Source: Alloascoidea africana
Lineage: Eukaryota > Ascomycota > Alloascoideomycetes > Alloascoideales > Alloascoideaceae
DNA length: 64,000 nt
Reading direction: 5' to 3'
Assembly: GCA_030581615.1 (NCBI GenBank)
Contig: JAKTTT010000007.1
Span: forward strand, 1-64,000
Shown: positions 29,857 to 39,747 of the stretch, piece after piece
Position numbering within the stretch: position 1 is the first letter of the stretch
How the letters are laid out: the number at the start of each line of letters is the position of its first letter
Notes under the pieces: generated by a model
Database searches by the model: none
The model's input: only the letters and a program-made list of their open reading frames with translations
What the model was told of the DNA's origin: nothing
Translations under genes and position numbers: made by a program

Positions 29857-32103
29857 ATGGTTTCAAAAGGAAAATACCGAGCGGGAGGCAGAGGCAGAGG
29901 TAGAGGCAGAGGTAGAGGGAGAGGCAGAGGCAGAGGTGCTAACATGGGCGGTGAAAGAGGAGGACATTACTCTTACAATTCACGAAACCAAGATCAAATG
30001 CCATTTATCAGTTCCGAGGAGTTTTTAAGTTTGGATTTGGAAGATTCGATTTTCATACCGGAACGTTCTAACACGAAACGCATCACTCAGAAACAGAAAA
30101 AACCCAATGGGAAGAATCGAACTCGAACTGAAAACCACAAACAATCTTCGAGTTTGGAAAATGGTGAGAAGATTACTAAAAAAGAACCATTTCGGGCGGT
30201 TCTTTTCACAAATTCGGGGAAATTGAGTGATACAACGGGGGTAGAAAATCTGAATGATGAGTCCGAAACTTATGAAGATGTAGATGAAACAATGGACACT
30301 ACAAATGGGTCCAAAAAATTGGAACAACAACAGTCTGAATTAGTGGTAGATGTCCAAGAAACTATTGTGAAACAGAAAGGAACTTTTGATAAACAAATCA
30401 ACATAGGCGTCTCAGAAACTCACAATGATGATTCACAAAAAAAAATCGAATTATCTGAAAGCATGGAGAGTGATGAGGAAGACGATGATCAAATCGGGTT
30501 TTATTTCGATACTCAAGGATCTTCAACGATGGTTGAAGAAGAACATGTTTCAACAAGCGGAACAATCGACTATCCTCTAGAGCAAAACATAGTGGCATCC
30601 AAAGCACCACCCAATCTTGAATTTGATCCCACGTTTAGCATAGGTGGTACAATACTGGACACGAGACCTAAACCTTTTGCCCCCCAAAAAGATGATTACA
30701 TGTCTTTGGATATAAGTAGCAAAAGGGTCAAACCGTCAAAGCACAAACAGAAAAAACATAGAATGGTACCGCTTGTGGATCAAGCCAGTGAGCAAGAGAA
30801 GGATGAAATTTATCAGGATTATATACAGTCTTTGGAAACCGGCAGTGATAGTGATGGTGGTGATCATCCTGGGTTGGAGGCCATGAAACAGCTATCGTTA
30901 TCGGACTTGGGAGGCGGTAGTGGAATCAAAGTGATAAAAGATGATGTTCCCTTTGGCGAATTGGATGAGGACTTTGAAGTTGACTTTAGTGGGTTTGAGA
31001 TTGATCGAATAAGAAGGGATGGATTTGGAAACACTGAGTTTTTTCTCATTCTTCCCGAGATTTTTGGGAATGTTGAACCCAAATGGATCGATGTGGATGA
31101 AATGACGGAGATTCTTGTAGGTAGGGGCATGATTGAGTCGCGTGTGCCTCAATATATACAGCTTGTTCATGACCAATTGATTGGTTTTGAAGATGAGCCT
31201 GATTATGAAGACGATGATATCGAGTTTAGTTCAACGGAAGAGGAGGACGAGAATGAGAATGAGAACGAGAACGAAGATGATGCCGATAGCGAAGAACTGG
31301 ATATTGAAATGCTAACTCAACTCCGTCAAACTGCGACTCTCAGCATGTTGGATAGCAATGATGCCCAAGCCTTTTTACCGGTTGCTAGAGGCAAGGGTAA
31401 GAAGAAAAAGGGCAAGATGCCGGATATTGGCATGGCAGATGATTCTTTACAAGAGGAAATGAAGACGAAATGGGAAGGCATGATTTCTAACAAGGCCGCG
31501 AAACGAAAGTTAAAGAATGCAAAACGGCAAAGAGAAAGGAACGAATCGAATGATTTGAAAGAAAAGTATCCGAAAGTGATGCATCGACATCAAATAAAAG
31601 AAGAATTGGAGAATTTGTACCATGGGATAGACTCTGTCAGTTTGGAATTCCCTCCACTTGTTCCTGTGGGGAGAAGGACTGTAAGACAGTTTGCATCTGC
31701 TTTTAATCTGCAAACAAGGAAACTTCATAGTGGATCCAAGACCACAGTAGTGGTTTTCATATCGAAGGCAACTTTCAACCAGGAGCCAGACTACATTCGA
31801 ATACGCCAACTTATGAAACAGAAACCCAAATCCTTCCCTGTTGAGCGTTTGGGGAGCGGTGGACGGCAGGTCATTACAGAACGTAATGTAACAAAGAAAA
31901 TGCAGACAACTTCGAAAGCAGTGCCTAGAGAAGGTGCTATTGTTGGAGAGAATGCACCTGAAATTGAGGGAAGCAGTCGAGGTGGCAGGATGCTTGCCAA
32001 GTGGAATTGGGAAGGTAGTAACCTGGGCATGGGAGAAGATCAAAATGACCCTATATTGGTGAAGGTGAAAAGGACTAGGTTGGGTTTGGGCGCGCCTGGT
32101 TGA
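29857..32103 (+). CDS. SQS1: Sqs1, G-patch cofactor of Prp43
   Basis: A 748-residue protein (yeast Sqs1/Pfa1 has 767) that binds and stimulates the DEAH helicase Prp43 in splicing and ribosome biogenesis. It starts with an Arg-Gly repeat (about residues 10-30) encoded by GGCAGA hexamers. A long acidic middle follows, including Glu-Asn repeats near 465. A basic KKKKGK patch lies near 515, an R3H-like region (RRTVRQFASAFNLQTRKL) near 605, and a C-terminal G-patch near 705-748 (GRMLAKWNWEGSNLGMG then RTRLGLG). The G-patch has Lys-Trp-Asn-Trp where many have W-x-x-G-x-G-LG. PRP43 itself lies at the end of this window. Single exon, first ATG used. Confidence 0.9.
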   Translation: MVSKGKYRAGGRGRGRGRGRGRGRGRGANMGGERGGHYSYNSRNQDQMPFISSEEFLSLDLEDSIFIPERSNTKRITQKQKKPNGKNRTRTENHKQSSSLENGEKITKKEPFRAVLFTNSGKLSDTTGVENLNDESETYEDVDETMDTTNGSKKLEQQQSELVVDVQETIVKQKGTFDKQINIGVSETHNDDSQKKIELSESMESDEEDDDQIGFYFDTQGSSTMVEEEHVSTSGTIDYPLEQNIVASKAPPNLEFDPTFSIGGTILDTRPKPFAPQKDDYMSLDISSKRVKPSKHKQKKHRMVPLVDQASEQEKDEIYQDYIQSLETGSDSDGGDHPGLEAMKQLSLSDLGGGSGIKVIKDDVPFGELDEDFEVDFSGFEIDRIRRDGFGNTEFFLILPEIFGNVEPKWIDVDEMTEILVGRGMIESRVPQYIQLVHDQLIGFEDEPDYEDDDIEFSSTEEEDENENENENEDDADSEELDIEMLTQLRQTATLSMLDSNDAQAFLPVARGKGKKKKGKMPDIGMADDSLQEEMKTKWEGMISNKAAKRKLKNAKRQRERNESNDLKEKYPKVMHRHQIKEELENLYHGIDSVSLEFPPLVPVGRRTVRQFASAFNLQTRKLHSGSKTTVVVFISKATFNQEPDYIRIRQLMKQKPKSFPVERLGSGGRQVITERNVTKKMQTTSKAVPREGAIVGENAPEIEGSSRGGRMLAKWNWEGSNLGMGEDQNDPILVKVKRTRLGLGAPG
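29887..29937 (+). repeat. Hexanucleotide repeat (GGCAGA)
   Basis: About eight units of GGCAGA/GGTAGA at the SQS1 5' end, encoding an Arg-Gly (RGG-like) tract. Confidence 0.92.
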
Positions 32104-32597
32104 TATACATAAAAGAAGGGATAGTTTTGTCAAGTGTTGTTGTTGTTGCTGCTGCTGCTGCTGACTGTATTTTGGCATATGAAGCCGGACTCGGGTGTTT
32201 TCCCCTTTTGTGTTTCGTTTCCTCGGGAATCAAAGGCTCGGCTTTGAATAAAGTCAGACAAACTTGCATTTTTTTCACATTGTTCTTTGTTCCCGTTTCC
32301 CCATCCTCGTTTCCGTGGATATGGTATGAAACGAAAATGAACTTTAGATTGATTACCAAACATTGCTTTTGGGTGAGACATATAGAATGTTTAGAGATGC
32401 TACAAAATTTAAAGAAAACTAAAACGAAAACAAAAGCCAGACCCAGACCCAGAACCAGACCCAGACCCAGATCATCATTTATTATGAAAAGTATAATGAG
32501 ATGTATATACTCCAAAAAGTAAGAAAACAAATCAAAAAACATGAGGGAAATCGAACAAATAATACATTTTTTTGAATGGGACAAAGCGCCTATGCTT
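32104..32597. other. Convergent 3' flanks of SQS1 and the next gene
   Basis: No gene is seen. It contains a GCT run (32147-32162), a CAGACC hexanucleotide repeat (32437-32470) and a TGTATATA octamer at 32502-32509 that fits a Pumilio-type site if transcribed in the SQS1 3' UTR. Confidence 0.55.
32437..32470 (+). repeat. Hexanucleotide repeat (CAGACC)
   Basis: About five and a half units in the SQS1 3' flank. Confidence 0.9.
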
Positions 32598-33944
32598 TTA
32601 TTCATTTTCTATAGGAGAAGAAAGGGAAGATAAATGGGAACTGGAAAACTGGTCCCACATTTTTGAACAAATGTCTAGAAATTGCTGTTTATTCTCAGGT
32701 CGTGTTTTTGATTTGGGAAAGCTCCATTCATAAGAATCCGAATTGGATTTGAAATAGAAAGATCCTCTTATAATAGTGGTGGTGGTGCGTTTCTCTGTTT
32801 GACCTATTTCTACTTCTTCGGCGCTTGTGTTAATTCTGGAGTCCTCTCTGTCATTGCAATCGGTGGTAGGCTCAGACACCAGGCCATCATGATCTTGGGT
32901 TTGCTCAGGATTGCAGAAGGAGAAATAATCCTGCCGAGTAGACATTGGCTGTGATGTCAACGGAGCAAATCGGATTGATTTATCAGGGAAGACATCGGCC
33001 ACATGGGGAGATTTGAGTGAGGAGGATAGAGAGGACGCTTCACTGGAGTTATTATCAGCTTTGTCCAAATCCATATCTTCATTTTCCGTACTACTCGCGT
33101 AATCATCTTCGCTGTCACATTGAGCACTTGAATATTTGCTTTCTGTCCTGTTGGTACCCGATTCCATGTATCCACGTTGTCTACGGGACATCTGTATCAT
33201 TGCACTGCGCGGGACAGGAAGAGGCACATAGAAAGATCTTGGAATCTTTTGTGTCCATCGAGAAGACGGCCTGCTTTGTGGATGAGCAGCTCTATGGGGA
33301 TAGTATGCAGCATGTTTTGTAGTTGTTGATGGAGGCAGTTGGGAGTGGAAATGACCCACGGGTCGAATTGGTGCAGAGAATATTGAGATTGAATCAGGGA
33401 CTTGCCATCGATGACTGTTTTTCTCAGAAGCATTGGAGACTACTTTAAGAGGAGGTGGTATCAATCTTTGACCACAGTATCTTTTCCTTCTCCTCTCGTT
33501 GGACATGGCTGGTAAGCCATGTTGATCATAAGCTCTTTTCCTTTGCATTAGAGATGTAGTTTTTGTAAGCACACTTCGACGAGCGATGAGCCCTCGTTGT
33601 TGACGCTCAATTTCCCTGCTTGCGACCAAAGCCCTTTTCATCTCTGAGACCATTTCTCTTGGTAAACCTGGGGAAACACACTCCACGCCAAAGTCGAAAT
33701 TGGTCTGTAGGCCGGATCTTGTGCCGGGACTTAAGCGAAAGGCAGGAGACACTGCGTCTGTGTTGGCATCGTTAGGCGAGTCTGAGGTAGTGATCAGACA
33801 AAGACGAGGCTCTGGGGTTTTATCAGTTGTTTGTTTGTGGGATTTGTCTGGGGTTGTTACGGTTTGGGTCTTGGAGACCATGTTTTGTACCGGCGACAGG
33901 AGACCCAACTCTGTTTGAACAGCGGTGGTGGTGGACATTATCAT
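32598..33944 (-). CDS. Hypothetical basic nuclear-type protein
   Basis: I do not recognise this 448-residue protein. It is Ser/Thr-rich and probably largely disordered. The most ordered-looking part is about residues 80-160: VECVSPGLPREMVSEM then a helical KRALVASREIERQQRGL, followed by basic NERRRKRY, a likely nuclear localisation signal. An acidic patch (SEDDYASSTENEDMDLD) lies near 285. A last conserved-looking block near 390-435 reads RGSFYFKSNSDSYEW and DICSKMWDQFSSS. Ser-Pro and Thr-Pro sites in the N-terminal third suggest phosphorylation. Two ATGs (33944 and 33938) are possible starts. A pyrimidine-rich leader on its strand lies directly upstream (33955-33985). It is probably a regulator, but no function can be assigned. 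Confidence 0.75.
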   Translation of the reverse strand: MIMSTTTAVQTELGLLSPVQNMVSKTQTVTTPDKSHKQTTDKTPEPRLCLITTSDSPNDANTDAVSPAFRLSPGTRSGLQTNFDFGVECVSPGLPREMVSEMKRALVASREIERQQRGLIARRSVLTKTTSLMQRKRAYDQHGLPAMSNERRRKRYCGQRLIPPPLKVVSNASEKNSHRWQVPDSISIFSAPIRPVGHFHSQLPPSTTTKHAAYYPHRAAHPQSRPSSRWTQKIPRSFYVPLPVPRSAMIQMSRRQRGYMESGTNRTESKYSSAQCDSEDDYASSTENEDMDLDKADNNSSEASSLSSSLKSPHVADVFPDKSIRFAPLTSQPMSTRQDYFSFCNPEQTQDHDGLVSEPTTDCNDREDSRINTSAEEVEIGQTEKRTTTTIIRGSFYFKSNSDSYEWSFPKSKTRPENKQQFLDICSKMWDQFSSSHLSSLSSPIENE

Positions 33945-34995
33945 AGAAAACGAAGGATAGAAAGAAGAGGAGGAGGAGGAGGAGAATAAGGGGGGTCGAA
34001 ACCGATAGCCGAAGGGATGACAAGAGATGATGAACCTGGGATGGAGAAGGAAGAGAAGCAGCAGGAGTTTTTCATTTTATAATAGCTTTCCCGAGATTTC
34101 TGAAACATGGAGACGCTGCCAAAGCGCAGATGCGGCGAAGTCTGTGACAGCTTGGCCAACCCTTCCTGGCCCCTTCGTGCACCCAGAAAACAGCCACGTC
34201 GTCCGAGCTGGCGCCGGCCGGTCGGAGAGCTCAGCTCGGCGAGAGCCGGTGTCGAGGTGCTGGAGTGCTGGAGTGCTGGAGTGCTGGAGTGTGCCAGACG
34301 AGCCAGCGGATTGTTTCAGGAGCCAGGGCTCAGGAGCCAGGGCTCTTGATCTCGCGGGCTGTTCGAGGAAGAAACGAGAAACGAGATGGAGACAATGGAC
34401 GAGACAAGACGACGGTGCCTGCCCAGCTCCTGGTTTCACAACTGGGCAGGTCCGCAGAGAGGTGCCACCGAGCGGCCTGGGACTGGGTAGGGAGCGGATC
34501 CGATGTCTTCTCGCCTCGTTCTCGTTCTCGTTCTCTTCATCTTCAACTTCATTTTTGTCTTCTTCTTCTGCTTCTTCTTCTTCTCCTGTTTCTGTCCAGC
34601 GCTTCGACTCTCTGCGGGTCTCAGAGATAAGTAAACTGCCCCGGTCCTGCCCGGCCCCGACCGATCCCGCCCGCAGATGCGCCTTCCTCAATAGGAAGGC
34701 CCGGACGCATGCGCAGCTGGTTCGTGATCCAAATTGCCCTTCTGGGCGGCTAGCGGGACCCGGGGCGCGGTTTTTCGGGCACGGCGGATTTCTTTATCTG
34801 GGACCCGGGGGACTTATCTCCAAAAAGCTTCTCTCCTCCTCTTCTCCCCTTCTCTCTCTTCCTCTTCTCTTTTCCTCTCCCTCTCTCTTTATCTTCTGCC
34901 ATTGATCGATCGATCGTGCTTCTCACGCCGCTGCCGACCCCGAATCCCACGATCCAACACACCTCGCACGCTTTAATTCGCTTCCTTGCTATCTA
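33945..34995. other. Divergent promoter with GC-rich block, upstream of the Lee1-like gene
   Basis: A 1-kb spacer between divergent genes. A GC-rich block spans about 34110-34830 and includes an 8-nt tandem repeat at 34257-34288 and a duplicated AGGAGCCAGGGCTC near 34315-34345. A pyrimidine-rich tract at 34827-34896 precedes the plus-strand gene and probably lies near its transcription start. Frames within the block look compositional, not coding. Confidence 0.6.
34257..34288 (+). repeat. Octanucleotide tandem repeat (GTGCTGGA)
   Basis: Four perfect adjacent copies in the GC-rich promoter block. Confidence 0.95.
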
Positions 34996-36613
34996 ATGGG
35001 CTCCCACACGGCGTTTTCGGCCTCGCCCACCTCGCAGTACAACAATCAGCAGCAACAGTGGCCGAATCGTGGGAACAATCATCATCACCACCACAACCAC
35101 AACCACAACCACAACCGCTCACATAGCCAGAATCAAAGCAACAGCAGCTCCACCGCCAGCTCTGGAAACCACCAAAATTCGTCTCAGACAAAAAGTATAT
35201 TTACTTTCATGCATCTCTACAATTGCTCGTCTAATCTGCCTGACTCTCTAACCATCTTCTTATCTCTGTTGCACCCCTTTGTTAGATCTATCCCATGTGC
35301 CTTGCAAGTTTTTCCTACAAGGGTGCTGTCAAGCAGGAGACACCTGCATTTTTAGCCATAATCTAGATTACCAGATCCAGTGGGAGCAAAAACCGTGCAA
35401 ATACTTTCAAAAAGGCCATTGCAAATTTGGTTTAAAATGCGCTTTGGCCCATGTTCTCCCCGATGGAACCATTGCAAACTCGAGAAAAAACATCAGTTTA
35501 ATAGACGGAATGAATGAGCGATCATCTTCTACCAATACTACTGTTCAATCTACACAACAACAGCACATATCGCACCATCACCAAAGAGTGGGCTCTTTAC
35601 CCATCGATAGCCGCCAGTATCTGAGAAGCTCTTCCTCATCCTCAAGTCCAGTCAGCAAATTTCCAAACCTTGGTCTTGGAGTTTCTGTTGCAGTTGCCAA
35701 TAACTCTGCTTCTACCAATTCCGTCGGTGTAACCAGTGGGATTCGGGCGGGCAGTAACCCCAATAACGTTTGGTCACATTCCAAGTCGTCATCCCTGGCA
35801 TTTCTTGGAATTGCGTCGCCAACCAATAACGAGTTCGCCATCGAGGATGAGTATGACGATGATGATAGCTTTGTGGGTGCCAATTATAACAAAACCAGCA
35901 CGGTCAGCACGACTCCAACTGATGTTAGCGATGGCGTGCCCTATTCTCTTCCCAACAGTAGACTTGTTGTTCCTCTAGGGCCTACCGGTGATAACGATAG
36001 TGATAACGATAACGATAACGGTGATGATCAAGAAGACGTGAGGTTTGCTTATCAGGAAGAGCTTATTCCTTCTTCGTTATCCGATCTTCTCACGCCGCAG
36101 GAACTTAAGCGCAGAGACAGCAGAACTCCACGCAATTCTTTTTCCACAACCCCCGATATTTGGAGTGCCTCGCCACAGCACCCGACCCAAACAAGGCCCA
36201 GTCTGCTCCTTGGTCTCAGACATGGTGCTCTTGGCAATAACGTCAGCAACAACAACAACAACCCCATGTTTGATAATCATCACCAGCCGCAGAACCAGTA
36301 TGATCAACAGACACAACTGCAGATGCACTCTTTTTCTTCCAGTAATCTTTTTGGTTCTTCTCTGAATACCGTCAACTCATCCTACTCCTCCTTGTCCTCA
36401 CTTTCCTCTCCTTCGGCTTCCACCACCCCAGCACCTCTTTTCCTGCAGAATAATTCCCGTTCTAAACTGTTTCCCCAGATCATGACACAGCAACCAGGTT
36501 TCAAAAATTCCACCTTAACTCAGGGCCCGACCGGCGGCTCCGTCGGCTTTGAGGACACTCAATTTTTCATGGAAGAGGACTCGGTCACTCTTCGAGGCGG
36601 CTATTGTACTTGA
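34996..36613 (+). CDS. Lee1/Cps3-like CCCH zinc-finger protein (two exons)
   Basis: Exons 34996-35194 and 35286-36613 encode about 508 residues. The 91-nt intron has GTATAT, branch CTCTAAC and acceptor GTTAG, joined in phase 1 so that KNLSHVPCKFF is made across the junction. Two CCCH fingers of C-x7-C-x5-C-x3-H spacing follow: one from CKFFLQGCCQAGDTC to IFSH, one in CKYFQKGHCKFGLKCALAH, then VLPDG. This finger pair and the N-terminal MGSHTAFSASPTSQYNN are typical of the fungal Lee1 / S. pombe Cps3 group, presumed RNA-binding proteins of poorly known role. The N-terminus has Gln, His-Asn and Ser runs; the C-terminal 380 residues are disordered and Ser/Asn-rich. The GC-rich, pyrimidine-rich promoter lies upstream. 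Confidence 0.88.
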
Positions 36614-37769
36614 TAATGTATCAAGTATTCTGCTCTACTCTCAGGGAACAAAAGAAGTTTTCTCTGTGTTGTGGAAGCTTAAAGAATATAAAAAATAAAA
36701 AAGGGGGAAAACGAGAAAAAAAGTTTTGTATTGTCCTTTTTTTCCAAAACAAAAGATTTTTTTTTTATATCTACAGTATTTTATTGATATGATATGGGCT
36801 CTTGTTTTATATTTTTTGTTTGATAAAGAAAAAAAAAATGAAATGATAAGAAAAAGAATAAGAATAAGATAAAAAAAAAAAAAAGGAGAGAGATTGGCAA
36901 TTAAAAATTCTGGAGAGAAAGGAATAAAGTAGGAAACGAAAAAGAATTCAAAGAATAATAGTGATATGATGATATTGGGCAATAATTTTATTAGGAATGG
37001 TTATTAAAAGAAAAAAAAAAAATGAAAGGACAAAAAAAAAATAATTGGTAATTAGAAGACACAAAAAAACAAAAAGAAACTGGGGAAAAAAAAAAGAGAA
37101 TGCTAGAGACATTTAAGTAAACATATAATTGCTAAATATATTAACCAAGAAGATAAGTTATGTAACTGGATATAGTTATCGATCGATTGGCTAGAATGCA
37201 AAAAGAATATTCGTTTAATGTGAGAAGTTTATTTAAAAGGGAATGTTTATGATAGTTTTATATTGGAGAATATACAAACCACGGCGGCTATCATGATGAG
37301 GATATAGATTGTACTTTTTTTATGAAGAGAAAATTGACCCCCAGAAGCATATATTATCGCAAAATGAAAGGAGAATTGAGAGTAACAACTGTATATAACT
37401 AATTACTGGTGTACAAAATGTTTAGGTTCAGATTTCGCCAACTGTTACAATAAGAGCATTTCGTTTCTCTTATTCTCACTTGCCGCCATATATTTTTTTT
37501 ATTATTATTATTGTTATTTTTTTTTCTTTTTTGATCTTTTCCAGATCCCTCCCTTTTATACTTCCATACAGTGGTAATAAATGAGACAGACAATACTGGT
37601 TAAAGCAAACAAGGTTTAAGCTTAATGGCGATTGAGTGATTAACGAAGATCTCAAATTAAAAATACCCTAGGGGGTGGGGACTGTTTGAAAATTGTGGAT
37701 GGTGGATAATTACCTGGGTTCAAAACGCAGATATCGCAGATTGAATTCATGACATTAAAAGTGTAGTAA

Positions 37770-38330
37770 ATGGCCGCTGTGGCTGTTCAGAATTTGGCGG
37801 GTAGAGAGAGTTTACAAGCAACATCGGCGTCTGGCGTCTGGCGTCTAGCTGTGCATTGTCCATACGAACACGAACATGAGCTTGGACTGGGACTTGTTGG
37901 TGAACTTGTACTGGAAGTAGGACATGGACATGGAGATAGAGATTTGGACTTGTTGGACATGACGAAATCGAATCACCGAAACGAAACGCCGACGATCCGG
38001 AACTCCACGTCCATGGTATACACGCCAGTGTGTGTAACACATGGGATGGGGCGCTGGCATGATTTTGCGAGAGGGCTTGTCAAACGCTTTGTGCGGGACA
38101 GCCCCCGCGTGCCTACAAAGTGGAGCAGAAATAAGACGTCATGGGCTCTCGTGGTCTCTGTCATAGTCTTTGGCCTTGCCAGCAGCTTTGGCATCTCCGT
38201 TCGCAAGACGAAACCCGGGGCTGGGGGTTCGGAGTTGAGGTCGGAGCTCGGAGTCGGAGCTCGAGTCGGAGCTCGAGTCGGAGTTGAAAGTCGGAACCAG
38301 AATCACCAGTTGCGACAAATGATTAGATAG
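37770..38330 (+). CDS. Doubtful small protein with one membrane segment
   Basis: An open frame of 186 residues starting with ATG. It matches nothing I know. The only structured-looking part is a possible single transmembrane helix near 130-150 (SWALVVSVIVFGLASSFGIS) between basic flanks (SRNK and RKTK), which would suit a small membrane protein. The C-terminus is a translated tandem repeat (Gly-Val-Ala-Arg). The long N-terminal part is of mixed composition. It may be a chance frame in repetitive, GC-richer DNA; a transcript would be needed to accept it. Confidence 0.2.
   Translation: MAAVAVQNLAGRESLQATSASGVWRLAVHCPYEHEHELGLGLVGELVLEVGHGHGDRDLDLLDMTKSNHRNETPTIRNSTSMVYTPVCVTHGMGRWHDFARGLVKRFVRDSPRVPTKWSRNKTSWALVVSVIVFGLASSFGISVRKTKPGAGGSELRSELGVGARVGARVGVESRNQNHQLRQMIR
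38231..38294 (+). repeat. Tandem repeat of GAGTCGGAGCTC units
   Basis: Imperfect 12-nt units built of the hexamers GGAGCT and CGAGTC. Confidence 0.85.
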
Positions 38331-38440
38331 AAATTGTGTCTCTGGAATAAAACAGACTGGCCATTGTGGACTCTTCTTATCTTCTATACATCTGTCCCGG
38401 CATCGTTTGGGGCATTGGGGATCGAAAATCCTCCAGATTT

Positions 38441-38462
38441 CAAACGATCGATCGATCGTTTG
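38441..38462. repeat. Perfect 22-nt palindrome with ATCG core
   Basis: CAAACG, an alternating GATC core and CGTTTG read identically on both strands. It is intergenic, with no neighbouring gene within 1.7 kb. Confidence 0.9.
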
Positions 38463-39714
38463 TTCATCTACACGATCTGATAAAATTCTAGACTAGGCTA
38501 GACCCAGATTTCGCGTTGCCTCTTTTTGGTCTCGCAGTGGGTGAAAATGCAAAGACTTGGGTATACCCGTTTTGTGTAGATCATTACAAGCGGTTTTATA
38601 TTTGATATTAATTAGATCCTTGAAATGTGATGGTGCCTGTTACCAACCAGCGAGTGCTTGTACTGGTAGTTTCCCACCACATACAGCAGTGCAACAACTT
38701 TTGCGTTTCCATCCAAATCCGTTGCGGCATGGCCTGTGGGAGCTTTGGACACGTTTGATGTTATACATGTTTATATACGAAAGGTGGACTCATACCCCGA
38801 GAGGTGCAAGCCCGAATGTTGTGTCTGGTCTGGCCAGCTTTCAGCTTCCAGTTTTCAGCTATTCAGCTATTCAGACTGGCAAAGATGATGACAAGTAGCG
38901 CTTGAAAGAGGGGAAAACAGACACTTTTTACATTCTCGTTCTTGCTCTTGCTCTCATTCCCATTTCCATTCCCGTTCTCCTGTGTCCATCAGAGATGCAA
39001 CCAACGTGATTCTGAGTGGTTCGTTTCGTTGTTTAACAGAACACTTGTCCGCTGGTAGAACCTTAGTAATCATATACCGAGCCCGTTGGAAACCTCCAAA
39101 ATAATAAATAATAATCTTTCTGCATTACACTCTCACTTGTTCCGAATGCAAGATATTTGCAGTATCACCTTGTCTGGAAAATGCTCCTTATATTTTAATT
39201 CTCCCCCATTCTCCACGCTGTTTCTGGCTTTCAGTCACTCCGAACCTTTTCTCCAAAAGTGGGATCATTCCAGAATGTGATTGGTCGAAAAAGACATATT
39301 TTTTAAACATCCGATTTTACATAGGGAAAAGCGCCGGTATAAAAGATTTATAGTACAAAACATGACAAAAGAGATTAAAGAAAGTAAACACACATACATA
39401 AACGCATATATACACACATATATAGAGACTCACGTAAATAGGAAAAGACCAGTTAGAGCAGAATCCCTGTCTCAACTCATTTACTGTTTCATAAGCTTTC
39501 TTTGAAACAGCTGGGTGCATGGTACAAGGGAACTGGAGGAGAAAGTTCAAAAAAGAAGTATTTTCTGTGAAGAAGAAAAAAAAAATGTGGTTAAAAATGT
39601 GATGAATATTCCAGCTAGTTGTTGTTGGACGATTTTTTTCGACATGGGCAGGCAGGGGGTCTTTCAACTTTAGAGTGTAACTAGTTAGCAGTGGAGGGAA
39701 GGGAAGAACACAAT

Positions 39715-39747
39715 AGCAAAAGCAAAAGCAAAAGCAAAAGCTAAAGC
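39715..39747 (+). repeat. Hexanucleotide repeat (AGCAAA)
   Basis: Five units, the last one altered, in intergenic DNA. Confidence 0.9.
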
